Positions 46,983 to 56,055 of a DNA stretch of 64,000 nt are shown here, piece after piece; within the stretch, counting starts at the first letter, position 1, and every line of letters begins with the position of its first letter. This DNA is from Thiomargarita sp. (GTDB lineage: Bacteria > Pseudomonadota > Gammaproteobacteria > Beggiatoales > Beggiatoaceae). Made by a program: the position numbers and the translations under genes. The DNA lies in assembly GCA_020721005.1 (NCBI GenBank), contig DYNP01000011.1, positions 105,389-169,388 on the forward strand, given 5' to 3'. The notes beneath the pieces are model-generated. The model was given only the letters and a program-made list of their open reading frames with translations, ran no database searches and was not told the origin of the DNA.

Positions 46983-47180
46983 TTAATCCTCATTTGGGAA
47001 CTGTGCTTCACCCACCTCAAGCTCATCCAACCCCAATATCAATAAATCGGTCAATAACGCATCATATCCACGAACCTCATCTGTATTCACACTCACATAA
47101 TCTGGACCGCCTTGTTCCGCTGCCAATCGTTCGATACGCTCAAAAAGCTCGTCTGGTAAACTGATTTGTGCTACTTTCAT
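46983..47180 (-). CDS. Small antitoxin-like protein, possibly ribbon-helix-helix
   Basis: A 65-residue protein beginning MKVAQISLPDELFERIERLA, which has the strand-helix pattern of ribbon-helix-helix regulators, with an acidic C-terminal tail. ATG 47180 is chosen because TAGGAA is about 7 bases upstream; the longer frame has no support. It is 128 bases upstream of the GNAT gene on the same strand. RHH-GNAT pairs exist as toxin-antitoxin systems, but the GNAT here does not look like the toxin type. The function is open. Confidence 0.6.
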   Translation of the reverse strand: MKVAQISLPDELFERIERLAAEQGGPDYVSVNTDEVRGYDALLTDLLILGLDELEVGEAQFPNED

Positions 47181-47551
47181 GATTTTTCCTACAGAGTCTA
47201 AATTAAACAGTAAAAGCATTTGTTAAAACCTTTGCCCACTAATAATGCTACACGAGCCTCATCTTTCATGCAACCAATCCCTATTTCAAGGAAAGCCCGT
47301 CCTACTGCACTAATTTCTCAATCAGAATTTCCAAAATGGGCTCGAGGCATTCTGTTAATCCTGGAAAATCCCCGAATTTCGACTCAGACCATCAAACCGT
47401 TGGTCAACCCATCCTACAATGTGCTCATCATTCGATATCGGTGGACAACACATAAAAGTTGTTCACCCCACCTGGCCCTCTTGCAGACCGACTTGCCTCA
47501 TCACAACAATTCATACAACTCCTTCCTAATTACCCTGAACTTGAACAATTT

Positions 47552-47950
47552 ATGACTGACAAAATGACCATCCTTATTGTTGACGATGAAATCGTCTCCC
47601 GCTACACCATGGAAGCCTTATTGGAATCTGAACATTATACCTTGGTCTTTGCTGAAAATGGCTTACAAGGACTCGAAAAAGCTGAACTCTTGAAACCTGA
47701 CCTTATACTCTTAGATGTAATGATGCCAGGCATGAACGGTTTTGAAGTCTGTCGACGTTTACGCGCCAATCCCAGGCTGGACAATCTACCTGTAGTTATG
47801 GTCACAGCCTGGGATGATCCCACCGCCCGCCTTCGCTGTTTAGAAATTGGAGCCACTGAAGTTATCTGTAAACCCTTTAACCGCACTGACCTTCATCAAC
47901 TCGTCAACAGCCTTATTAATCCGCCCAAAGCCTCCGAACCTAAAAACTAA
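47552..47950 (+). CDS. Single-domain response regulator
   Basis: A 132-residue receiver domain with the acidic pair DDE near 11-13, phospho-acceptor D55 (LLDVMMPG) and CKPF lysine near the end. It has no output domain. It is highly similar to the receiver of the next gene (for example DDEIVSRYT and HYTLVFAENG), so the two arose by tandem duplication. The frame stays open upstream, but nothing convincing precedes ATG 47552; no strong ribosome site was seen. It lies 2 bases from the GGDEF-EAL gene. Confidence 0.85.
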   Translation: MTDKMTILIVDDEIVSRYTMEALLESEHYTLVFAENGLQGLEKAELLKPDLILLDVMMPGMNGFEVCRRLRANPRLDNLPVVMVTAWDDPTARLRCLEIGATEVICKPFNRTDLHQLVNSLINPPKASEPKN

Positions 47951-47952
47951 GC

Positions 47953-49704
47953 ATGTCTGAAAAAAGCATTATCTTAGTAGTCGATGACGAAATTGTCTCC
48001 CGCTACACCGTAGAAGCCCTACTATCCTCTGAAGGCTACACTCTAGTCTTTGCAGAAACTGGAGAAGAGGCCATAGAAAAAGCCGCCACCTTAATACCCG
48101 ATTTAATGCTACTTGATGTCATGATGCCTGGTATGGATGGCTTTGAAGTCTGCCAACGCCTACGAGCCAATCCTCGTCTAGCCGAATTGCCAGTAGTGAT
48201 GGTCACTGCCCTTGACGATCGAGACTCCCGGCTTAGGGGAATTGAAGCCGGTGCCGACGACTTCATGAGCAAACCTTTTGATCGTGCAGAATTACGAGCC
48301 CGTATTCGCACCATTACCCGCCTAAACCGTTACCGCAGATTGGTTGAAACCGAAGAACAACTCGTCTATCTCGCCAACTATGACACCTTAACTGGTCTCC
48401 CCAACCGCAACCTATTGATGGAAAGAATGCGCCAAACCTTAGGTCGAGCCAGTCGCAATCGACAAGGAGTCAACGTATTGGCGATCGACCTCGACGGTTT
48501 CCAAATGATCAACGACTCCCTGGGCCATGAAATTGGAGACAAAGTACTTTGTGAAGTCGCAAGCCGTCTTACCCAAGCTGCCCCCATTGGCGCCACTGTA
48601 GCTCGCTTAAGTGGAGACGAATTCATCATCATGGAAGAAACCAACGATCCCGTCAAGGACATCAGCGACAATGCTCAACGTCTACTGGACTGCATCAGTC
48701 AACCCATGATGCTCAATCACCACGAAGTTGTTATCACCGCCAGTGTTGGAATCAGTGTCTATCCCAGCGATGGAGAAGAAGCCACCATCCTGCTCAAAAA
48801 CGCCAATACCGCCCTGTCTCGAGCCAAAACCCAAGGTAAAAATACCTACCAATTTTACACCGCTGAAATGAATGCCATGGCCTTGAAACGGCTGATTTTA
48901 GAAAATCAACTGCGCAAAGTAATCGAACGCAACGAATTACAACTACACTACCAACCCCAAATTGAACTCACTACTGGGCGCATTATCGGTATGGAAGCCC
49001 TATTACGATGGTATCATCCAGAAAGAGGCTACATATCCCCAGACCAATTCATCACCATTGCCGAAGAAACCGGACTTATCATTCCCATAGGAGAATGGGT
49101 ATTACGGACCGCCTGTCAACAAACCAAAGACTGGCAAAACACTGGACTCACTCCCATCAGAGTCTCAGTCAACGTCTCCAGTCGCCAATTCCAACACCCT
49201 AACCTCTTACACACCATCAAACAAACCTTACAAGACACCCAACTCAATCCACACTACCTGGAACTTGAACTCACGGAAAGCATTCTTATGGAAGAAAATC
49301 GCACCCATAAAGACAAAGTTATCAGCAATATCAACATCCTAAATGAACTACAAACCATGGGAGTTCACATTGCCATCGACGACTTTGGGACTGGCTATTC
49401 CTCCCTTAACTATCTCAAACGACTCCCCCTCAACACTCTCAAAATTGATCGCTCTTTCATTCAAGACGTCTGCACCAATCGAGACGACGCTGCCATCACC
49501 ACCGCCATCATTGCCATGGCCCACAGCCTCCAACTCACCGTTATCGCCGAAGGCGTTGAAAACAACGAACAATTGGCTTTTCTACAACAAAAGGGCTGTG
49601 AAATCTGCCAAGGCTATTTTTTCAGCCCTCCCATTCCAATTCCAGAAATGACCCAATTTCTTGAAAAATTCAATCCTCCCACCTTTTCCTTACTCACCCA
49701 TTAA
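47953..49704 (+). CDS. Response regulator with GGDEF and EAL domains
   Basis: A 583-residue c-di-GMP enzyme. The receiver (phospho-acceptor D55) is followed by a GGDEF domain with RLSGDEF at 218-224 in place of GGDEF and no RxxD inhibitory site, then an EAL domain with MEALLRW (E348), VNVSSRQF, LELTES, DDFGTGYSS and AEGVEN, all expected for an active phosphodiesterase. The diguanylate cyclase part may be weak or regulatory. Phosphorylation by an unlinked kinase probably controls it. It starts 2 bases after the upstream receiver and ends 27 bases before the ClpP-like gene, so all three likely share a transcript. Confidence 0.94.
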   Translation: MSEKSIILVVDDEIVSRYTVEALLSSEGYTLVFAETGEEAIEKAATLIPDLMLLDVMMPGMDGFEVCQRLRANPRLAELPVVMVTALDDRDSRLRGIEAGADDFMSKPFDRAELRARIRTITRLNRYRRLVETEEQLVYLANYDTLTGLPNRNLLMERMRQTLGRASRNRQGVNVLAIDLDGFQMINDSLGHEIGDKVLCEVASRLTQAAPIGATVARLSGDEFIIMEETNDPVKDISDNAQRLLDCISQPMMLNHHEVVITASVGISVYPSDGEEATILLKNANTALSRAKTQGKNTYQFYTAEMNAMALKRLILENQLRKVIERNELQLHYQPQIELTTGRIIGMEALLRWYHPERGYISPDQFITIAEETGLIIPIGEWVLRTACQQTKDWQNTGLTPIRVSVNVSSRQFQHPNLLHTIKQTLQDTQLNPHYLELELTESILMEENRTHKDKVISNINILNELQTMGVHIAIDDFGTGYSSLNYLKRLPLNTLKIDRSFIQDVCTNRDDAAITTAIIAMAHSLQLTVIAEGVENNEQLAFLQQKGCEICQGYFFSPPIPIPEMTQFLEKFNPPTFSLLTH

Positions 49705-49731
49705 CCCACCTTCCACCTTAAAATTCATCGT

Positions 49732-51330
49732 ATGAATCAACCAACTCTCTTCATTCCAACAATACTATTCATTACCTTACTCAACCTTTCCCCTTGGACA
49801 ACCTCATTTGCCAAGGACCCGGTCTCAGACACCTCTTCCTTAACCTCAACAAACTCAACTTCAGAATCATCCAGCTCACCTGAAAAATCAACCGAAACTG
49901 AACAAGCAACCCCCTCTTCCCCTCATAAAAAAGACAAACCAACTTCGGAAACAACCATTCCTCCCCTTGACGAGAAAGACAAACCAACTTCGGAAACAAC
50001 CACTTCCAAATCCCCGGAGCTACAAGCCCTTGAAGCAGAATTAGAAACTTTTGAAATGGAATTAAAACAACTGGAATTGGAAAACAAAAAGTTAACCACC
50101 GAAAATCTCATCCAATCTGAAAAGTACAAGAAAGACTTACTCGAACTTCAACAACAAAGAGAAAAATTGCTGCTGCAAAATGAAGTTTTGGTTGAACAAA
50201 ATCGACAAGCCTTAGCCCAAACCACTGCAGCAAAAGAGAAACTTCAACTAGAAAATGAATTGGGTGCTCAACAACAAACCCAAACTTTAGCTCATTTAGA
50301 AGCCATTAAAAGTCGATTGGAACTGGAAAACACTCTCGCTGAACTTAACCGGACCAAACAACTGGCTGATCTAGAATACCAACTGGCTGAATTAACAGCT
50401 AAAAACTCCCTACAACAAGAAAAAAATCGTCAAGAAGAACTGGAATTGGAATTAAAGAATGCTCGACTCAGTTTCAAAATGAATGAATTGGAAATGGAAA
50501 AAACCCAAAAATTGTTAGAAACCGAAGTTTTAGAAAGAAAAATTATGAAAAGGGATTTAGAAGAAATATGGGACGCTCAAGTAAACCAACCCATGGTATA
50601 TTCCAAAGATCCCTATAATAACAACCAATTGATCATCACTGATCGCCGAATTAATCTGGGCACAGTTATCTTTCCGGACGTTGCTGAATATGTCTCCGAA
50701 CGCATTCACTACTTTAACAACAAAAATCCAGAATACCCTATTTTCTTAGTCATCGATCGTTGCTATGGAGGCTCTATTGTGGAAGGAAGCCGCATCTTGG
50801 AAATCATGCAAAACAGTCAAGCCCCAATTTATGTGGTCGTGAAATCCTTGGCTGCCAGCATGTGTGCCGTCCTTGCCACCTTATCCAAACACTCCTTTGC
50901 TTATCCCAATGCCGTCATTGTTCATCACCAAGTATTTTCCCTTTCCATGGGTACAACTCGAGAATTGAAAGAACATTTGTCAGAAGTGCAGGAATGGACC
51001 AAACGCATTCTCCAACCTGTGGCAGAAAAGATGGGATTGACCATGGAAGAATTTGTCAACCAAATGTATGCACACAATTCTATTGGAGATTGGCAAGAAT
51101 TTGCCGATCAAGCACTCAAACTGAAATGGATTGATACAGTTGTAGGAGACATCAGAGAACACACTTACCGTAAACAACCTGTCGATAAGGTTGAAGAAGA
51201 AAATGAAGATATAACTATTGATCAACTTACCCAAAAAACCGATGCACAAGGGCAAACTTATTTAGAATTACCTAAATTGGGACCCCTGGATTTCTACTAT
51301 CTATACAATCCCACCAATTATTTTCGCTAA
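49732..51330 (+). CDS. Exported coiled-coil protein with ClpP-like serine protease domain
   Basis: A 532-residue protein. A signal peptide (residues 1-25, ending TTSFA) leads into a Ser/Thr/Lys-rich region with a duplicated DKPTSETT segment, then a long coiled coil rich in Glu, Leu, Gln and Lys (about 95-280). The C-terminal 230 residues resemble ClpP: DRCYGGSIVEG aligns with the oxyanion GGS loop, S376 sits in AASMCA, H399 in IVHHQ, and D453 in GDWQEFADQAL. The spacing (S to H 23, H to D 54) is close to ClpP. It should act in the periplasm or at the membrane. No unfoldase partner is visible. Confidence 0.85.
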   Translation: MNQPTLFIPTILFITLLNLSPWTTSFAKDPVSDTSSLTSTNSTSESSSSPEKSTETEQATPSSPHKKDKPTSETTIPPLDEKDKPTSETTTSKSPELQALEAELETFEMELKQLELENKKLTTENLIQSEKYKKDLLELQQQREKLLLQNEVLVEQNRQALAQTTAAKEKLQLENELGAQQQTQTLAHLEAIKSRLELENTLAELNRTKQLADLEYQLAELTAKNSLQQEKNRQEELELELKNARLSFKMNELEMEKTQKLLETEVLERKIMKRDLEEIWDAQVNQPMVYSKDPYNNNQLIITDRRINLGTVIFPDVAEYVSERIHYFNNKNPEYPIFLVIDRCYGGSIVEGSRILEIMQNSQAPIYVVVKSLAASMCAVLATLSKHSFAYPNAVIVHHQVFSLSMGTTRELKEHLSEVQEWTKRILQPVAEKMGLTMEEFVNQMYAHNSIGDWQEFADQALKLKWIDTVVGDIREHTYRKQPVDKVEEENEDITIDQLTQKTDAQGQTYLELPKLGPLDFYYLYNPTNYFR

Positions 51331-51477
51331 TCTTTCCTACCCTTTGTCCAAGCATTCAAGATTCTGAGGGATAACACTCCCCCTTAAAGAGAGTTATCCT
51401 TTATCCAATCACTTTAAAATACATTGTCGGATAAACTGATAATAGACCTCTTGCAAAAGTAAACGATGCGATGAAAA

Positions 51478-52125
51478 TGAGATACGAAAAAATAAAAGGA
51501 AAATCCTCGTTGGAGTGGAGGCTTTGGTTGGAGTGGAGGCTTTAGCCGGCCAGCAGTAGGTCCTTGCAATTTGTGTATGTAGAGTGATGCCTGCGGCTGA
51601 CCGGCTAAAGCCTCCATTCCAACGTATCTTAACAGAGGGGCAACTCTCATTTTTTCATGATCGCATACTTTCGCAAGAAATCTAATAGAAAACTCATCTT
51701 ACATATACTAAGAAGGAAAATCTAGGATTGGAGTGGAGGCTTTAGCCGGCCAGCAGTAGGTCCTTGCAATTTGTGTATGTAGAGTGATGCCTGCGGCTGA
51801 CCGGCTAAAGCCTCCATTCCAACGTATCTTAACAGAGGGGCAACTCTCATTTTTTCATGATCGCATACTTTCGCAAGAAATCTAATAGAAAACTCATCTT
51901 ACATATACTAAGAAGGAAAATCTAGGATTGGAGTGGAGGCTTTAGCCGGCCAGCAGTAGGTCCTTGCAATTTGTGTATGTAGAGTGATGCCTGCGGCTGA
52001 CCGGCTAAAGCCTCCATTCCAACGTATCTTAGCTGAGGGGCAACTCTCATTTTTTCATAATCACATACTTTTGTAAGAAATCTAATAGAAAACCCATCTT
52101 ACATATACTAAGAAGGAAAATCTAG
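51478..52125. repeat. Tandem array of the palindromic element, 200-bp period
   Basis: Two full 200-bp units (51681-51880, 51881-52080) plus a partial unit before and a short remnant after. Each has a 95-bp palindromic core such as 51728-51822, with arms 51728-51754 and 51796-51822 and TTGGAGTGGAGGCTTTAGCC as arm sequence. Units are nearly identical. The first partial unit also has a small 18-bp duplication in its left arm. The element is the same family as 18865-19060, but with the 41-bp loop reversed. 51331-51477 has no gene. Confidence 0.93.
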
Positions 52126-52134
52126 GAAGGTAAC

Positions 52135-53664
52135 CTATTTATCTTGGAAAACTTCTGCAATTTGCTTTAACACCTGTTGTTGAATAACTCTCCCCTCCCC
52201 ATAATTCTCCATACAATAATGAATCGAACAATCCAATTTTCCGGTCGTTACCTCCTTTGAAGAAATAAAGGGAGGTGGCAAATGACAAACATTTGGACAT
52301 TGACTAATAATTGCCAATAATATGGACTCAACCCGATTGGGACTATAAGTAGTAGTTATCTGCACCGTAATTTCCTGCCAATGCAACTGATGATCAACCT
52401 GATGTAACTGTTTGATTGAACAGCTGATAACCAAATAATTCGGCAAATGCAGCACTCCCCCTTCTGACAATTTCAACTCAGTAATTCTCCAAGTTAACCG
52501 CACCACTCGCCCCTCTTCAAAGTCGCCGATTTTTACCCAATCTCCCACCTGGTAGGGTTTTTCCCAATTGAGCATCATACCAGATATCAGATGCAACAAT
52601 TTGCTGTAAAATGCCAATCCCATAATCATTGGCACAATCAGCAGGGTCAAGGCACAACTGAGAGAAGAATGAGAATAAACAAAACTCAATATACCCAATA
52701 AGGCAAGATAATAAACAAGTCCATCGCTGCCCCAGTATAGCCAAATTGGGAATTGAAATTGGTTTTTATTGACTAAGCGGCTATAATTGTGTCTCAACAG
52801 TCGATTGATAAAATAGGCAATTAATAACCATTTTCCGACATCAAATAAGTCCAGTCCCTGCTCAATTTGCGAAAAAGATAAACTGAGTATGTTGACGAAG
52901 ATAATTTCCAATGACATCAGCAATAAGCAATTGTTGAGAAACAATAATCCCTCAAAAAATATCTCTGATATTAACTTCTTGAATAAAATTAAGAAGAAGA
53001 TTCCCAAAATAAAGAAAGGAGCTAAAATCAGCGCCATCTGCCCGGAAATCAAGTGATAACTCCGTTTTTTTTGTAATTGGATTTGAAGATTAACTTGAGA
53101 AAAAAGACCGAAGGGTAAGGACCGTAAAAAATGATGATTGCCTTCAAAAAGTTTCACAGAATACAATTGCCAATCCTGGACGGAGTGCACAACAAGTTTC
53201 AATTGTTCAAACAATTGCTGTTGAAAATTGTCATCATTTCCCCTGGGTTTTTCCACTTGATAAATGATCTCTTCGGCAGCAAGTATTTGATGCCTAAACT
53301 GTATTCCCAATGTCAATTGTGGAACGGACAAAATCTGAAATTCTCCTTTAAAATGTTGCACTTGGTAAATCATACCCTCTCTTTTTTTTAAGAGGGGAGA
53401 AGGCAATTTATGAACAGGAGACAGAGCATTGAGGAAGACAATATCTCCCGGGTCAATCCAAGTGGATGCAGGGTAACGAAACCACACCTCAAAATCCAAG
53501 ATATAAGAAGATGAGGTTAATTGTAATACACTAATTTGATTCACTTTAATCCCAGTATTCACAATCAAGGGAGAATGATGAGCGGGGATATCTGGGATTA
53601 AGGAAAGCTCCCCTGCAATCAGTAGTTGAGAATGACACACCGCCATCAAAAAGAGTATAAGCAT
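52135..53664 (-). CDS. MscS family mechanosensitive channel
   Basis: About 509 residues from ATG 53664 (the frame opens at a TTG two codons earlier). The first 180 residues, after a possible signal sequence, form a periplasmic domain. Four or five membrane helices follow (about 215-350), then the MscS pore and cytoplasmic beta domain, clear in KPYQVGDWVKIGDFEEGRVV and LHLPNYLVISCSIKQLHQ. It would release solutes on hypoosmotic shock. The large N-terminal domain puts it in the long MscS-like class. The gene is separate from its neighbours. Confidence 0.88.
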   Translation of the reverse strand: MLILFLMAVCHSQLLIAGELSLIPDIPAHHSPLIVNTGIKVNQISVLQLTSSSYILDFEVWFRYPASTWIDPGDIVFLNALSPVHKLPSPLLKKREGMIYQVQHFKGEFQILSVPQLTLGIQFRHQILAAEEIIYQVEKPRGNDDNFQQQLFEQLKLVVHSVQDWQLYSVKLFEGNHHFLRSLPFGLFSQVNLQIQLQKKRSYHLISGQMALILAPFFILGIFFLILFKKLISEIFFEGLLFLNNCLLLMSLEIIFVNILSLSFSQIEQGLDLFDVGKWLLIAYFINRLLRHNYSRLVNKNQFQFPIWLYWGSDGLVYYLALLGILSFVYSHSSLSCALTLLIVPMIMGLAFYSKLLHLISGMMLNWEKPYQVGDWVKIGDFEEGRVVRLTWRITELKLSEGGVLHLPNYLVISCSIKQLHQVDHQLHWQEITVQITTTYSPNRVESILLAIISQCPNVCHLPPPFISSKEVTTGKLDCSIHYCMENYGEGRVIQQQVLKQIAEVFQDK

Positions 53665-54159
53665 ACACAAATGTCCATTTTTGCATTGAAGAATATCATT
53701 GATGAGAAGATAAAAAAATTGATTTTGTTAAATCACAAATGAATTGAGCTTTTTCTATTTTGGGACTGCTTATTTTACCTTGAATGATCGAACTGATAAA
53801 CAATCCGTCTTAAATAACTTTGAGGATTATTTAATTCCAGTTCAAAATTAATTTGAGGATCACCAATCCTTTATTTTTAACAATTTTTGATTGGAACAAG
53901 CATTGCAAACATTTCCATTGAAAAAAATTGCTGGTATGACTCAATAGGTAAAACGGACAGCCTAAATAACTTGAATATTGTCCCATTGCAATATTTTCCA
54001 AAAGGAGCTACACTATTTTACACTAACCTTAGCAGGGACTTGTTGAAAGGGATCACTTTAAACTTAATTCACTTTCGGTATTTAGTCAGATCTGTCAGTT
54101 TATGATCGCTGGTTTACTTCAAACTTTGAAAAATATTCATTTTACCTGAAGGAAGTAAT
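53665..54159. other. AT-rich intergenic region
   Basis: No gene could be supported. A 72-residue frame at 53887-54105 lacks homology and a good ribosome site. The region probably holds the promoters of the divergent MscS and Sel1-repeat genes. Confidence 0.45.
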
Positions 54160-55278
54160 ATGTTCATTCCTCAACAAATCCTCTACGAAATCATGCTGCA
54201 ATTTGGTAGTCAATTGTCTCAGCATCCCGATTGTCTTAAAGCTTTGATTTATCAACATTGTTCTAAGTCTCAATTGCCCAACGATTTGCTGCGCAGTATT
54301 GATTTGGGAATTCCCCAACAAGTTTTTCAATTTTCCAAACATATTTTGCAAAAAATTCCCGGGCTGCGGATTTTGGCTCGTCAGTTATTCATGAGGCGCC
54401 TGATTTGGCAATTTAAAGGGCAGTTTAAGTCAGATGTTGTTCAATTGGTGTCGATCATTAAAATTTGGGAACAGGTTATTTATGAACAACCAGAAACTCC
54501 ATTGCCTACTGCCTATTTTTATTTGGGATGGATATATCACGTTGGAGAGGGTGTACCTCAAAATTTTGATCAAGCCGCCTATTGGTATCGACGTGCTCCT
54601 AAACAGGAAGGTTTGGCTCAATTGAATTTAGCCAAGCTTTATCAACCCAGAAAGTTGTTAAATCAATTGGTTAATCAATATAGTCAGCAGGTATTGGAGG
54701 CTCCGGAAACTTTGGAGGAATTGTTTTTGCAGTGTTGTCCTTATGAGTATGAGAGGACGTTGCTGTTACTGCCTTTGCGGACTGAGCAGAGTTTTCAAGT
54801 TACTGTTCCCGGACGACATTGGCAGATTCCATTGGTCTCTTTGGGACTGAGTGCAGCTCAGGCTGATTGGGTGATTCAAAGTTGGTGTTTGATTTTAGAA
54901 CGGTATACCCCTTGCTGTTCTCCTGCCGAGGCTTGTTTTGAGTTGGGTCAGTGGTATATCAAAGTTCAGAATTGGCGGCAAACTTATGATTGGTATCAAA
55001 AAGCGGCAGTTCAACAGCATAAATTGGCTTTGTTTAATTTGGGTGTGCTGTGCAGTCAAGGTTATGGGTTGGAAGTTCCTGATTTTAAACAGGCATTTGA
55101 GTGGTTTGAGCAGGCTGCTCAACAGCATGATGTGATTGCTCAGTGTGTGGTGGGTATTTTTTATGAGCACGGTATTGGTGTGGCGGAAAATTCTCAACAG
55201 GCCGGTTATTGGTTCGAGTTGGCAGCTCAGCAAGGCAGTCCCTTGGCGGCCACTCGTTTGCAAGTTTTGTCTTCCTGA
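54160..55278 (+). CDS. Sel1-repeat (TPR-like) protein
   Basis: A 372-residue protein with no clear signal peptide. Sel1-like repeats are visible at about 125-155 (AYFYLGWIYHVGEGVPQNFD) and again from about 260 to 365 (LALFNLGVLCSQGYGLEVPD, AQCVVGIFYEHGIGVAENSQ). These are helical-pair scaffolds. GAAGGAAG precedes the ATG by about 5 bases. Interaction partners are unknown. Confidence 0.88.
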   Translation: MFIPQQILYEIMLQFGSQLSQHPDCLKALIYQHCSKSQLPNDLLRSIDLGIPQQVFQFSKHILQKIPGLRILARQLFMRRLIWQFKGQFKSDVVQLVSIIKIWEQVIYEQPETPLPTAYFYLGWIYHVGEGVPQNFDQAAYWYRRAPKQEGLAQLNLAKLYQPRKLLNQLVNQYSQQVLEAPETLEELFLQCCPYEYERTLLLLPLRTEQSFQVTVPGRHWQIPLVSLGLSAAQADWVIQSWCLILERYTPCCSPAEACFELGQWYIKVQNWRQTYDWYQKAAVQQHKLALFNLGVLCSQGYGLEVPDFKQAFEWFEQAAQQHDVIAQCVVGIFYEHGIGVAENSQQAGYWFELAAQQGSPLAATRLQVLSS

Positions 55279-55331
55279 TCGGTTTGTATGGTTCCCAAAG
55301 AAGTGCATTTTTAAGTTTCGGAGCAATTGAT

Positions 55332-55586
55332 ATGTGTTTATTCACAATGATTTTAATTTTGATTCTACGGGTCTTTGGTACCTTATTAAAGCATTTGCAA
55401 TGCGATTGCTGGGCTTCCTATTGTCCGCCTATCCTACTGGGGTTAGTAAAGCATTCTCAATTCCATTCTGAGCGTTTTGTGGTTTTGGAAGTCCGGATTC
55501 AGAATATTTTCCTACTTAAAAATGAGTTTCCTGAAGGTCATAAAATTCTGATTCAGAAACCTATTGGATCATTTCGGGTTTTGTGA
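55332..55586 (+). CDS. Possible small hypothetical protein
   Basis: A frame of 84 residues from ATG 55332 with GGAG 8 bases upstream. The start is hydrophobic (MCLFTMILILILRVFGTLL) and could be a membrane helix. It has no family match, ends within the probable tRNA promoter, and its composition is unremarkable, so it may be spurious. It lies 53 bases after the Sel1 gene. Confidence 0.3.
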   Translation: MCLFTMILILILRVFGTLLKHLQCDCWASYCPPILLGLVKHSQFHSERFVVLEVRIQNIFLLKNEFPEGHKILIQKPIGSFRVL

Positions 55587-55601
55587 TACACTTTTTGGTG
55601 G

Positions 55602-55694
55602 GGAGAGGTACCGAAGCGGTCATAACGGCGCCGACTCGAAATCGGATGGGGGCTTAATCGCCCCACGCGGGTTCAAATCCCGCTCTCTCCGCCA
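55602..55694 (+). tRNA. tRNA-Ser(CGA)
   Basis: A 93-base class II tRNA including an encoded CCA. The anticodon loop CTCGAAA gives anticodon CGA, reading UCG. The long variable arm expected for tRNA-Ser is present (GGGGGCTTAATCGCCCC) and the T arm ends GGTTCAAATCC. The acceptor pairs GGAGAGG with TCTCTCC, with one terminal G-T pair. A promoter-like GATACA lies about 12 bases upstream. Confidence 0.97.
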
Positions 55695-55774
55695 CGATTA
55701 CTGCAAATGAGTGAGGGAGATTTAAGCTTTTATAGCATTTGTCCCATTGTTCAGGTAATTTACTATCCAACATG

Positions 55775-55791
55775 AAAGGAGTTTTATTTTG
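55775..55791 (+). promoter_or_regulatory. Ribosome site and UUG start of rpsT
   Basis: AAAGGAG at 55775-55781 lies 7 bases before TTG 55789, the S20 start codon. E. coli rpsT also starts with UUG, which is part of its autoregulation by free S20. Confidence 0.85.
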
Positions 55792-56055
55792 GCAAATACT
55801 GCTCAGGCGAGAAAGCGGGCGCGCCAAGCCGAGAAACATCGACAATTGAACGCCAGTCAACGTTCTATGATGCGCACTTATATTAAAAAGGTACTGAAAG
55901 CTATCGAGGCTGGTGATGCTAAATTGGCGCAGGGAGTGTATCGGGAGGCCATGCCTATCGTCGATCGTATGGTCAATAAGGGTATTATCCATAAGAATAA
56001 GGCAGCTCGGCATAAGAGTCGCCTGAATGCCCGCATTCGAGCTTTGCAGGCTTAG
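55789..56055 (+). CDS. rpsT: 30S ribosomal protein S20
   Basis: An 88-residue basic protein that binds 16S rRNA in the 30S subunit. [20 protein letters not shown] at the start and [17 protein letters not shown] at the end are diagnostic. The start codon is TTG (translated as Met). The stop overlaps the convergent regulator gene by 4 bases. A tRNA-Ser gene lies 94 bases upstream. Confidence 0.98.
   Translation: MANTAQARKRARQAEKHRQLNASQRSMMRTYIKKVLKAIEAGDAKLAQGVYREAMPIVDRMVNKGIIHKNKAARHKSRLNARIRALQA

Noticed and set aside
46375..47180. RHH-GNAT toxin-antitoxin pair (TacAT-like)
   Set aside because: The gap of 128 bases is long, and the GNAT lacks the N-terminal pattern of TacT-type toxins, so only a small antitoxin-like gene is called.
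47220..47551. Frames upstream of the lone receiver, including a 111-residue frame
   Set aside because: No start with a ribosome site and no family match; the receiver fold begins at ATG 47552.
53887..54105. 72-residue plus-strand frame
   Set aside because: AT-rich, no family match and no good ribosome site.
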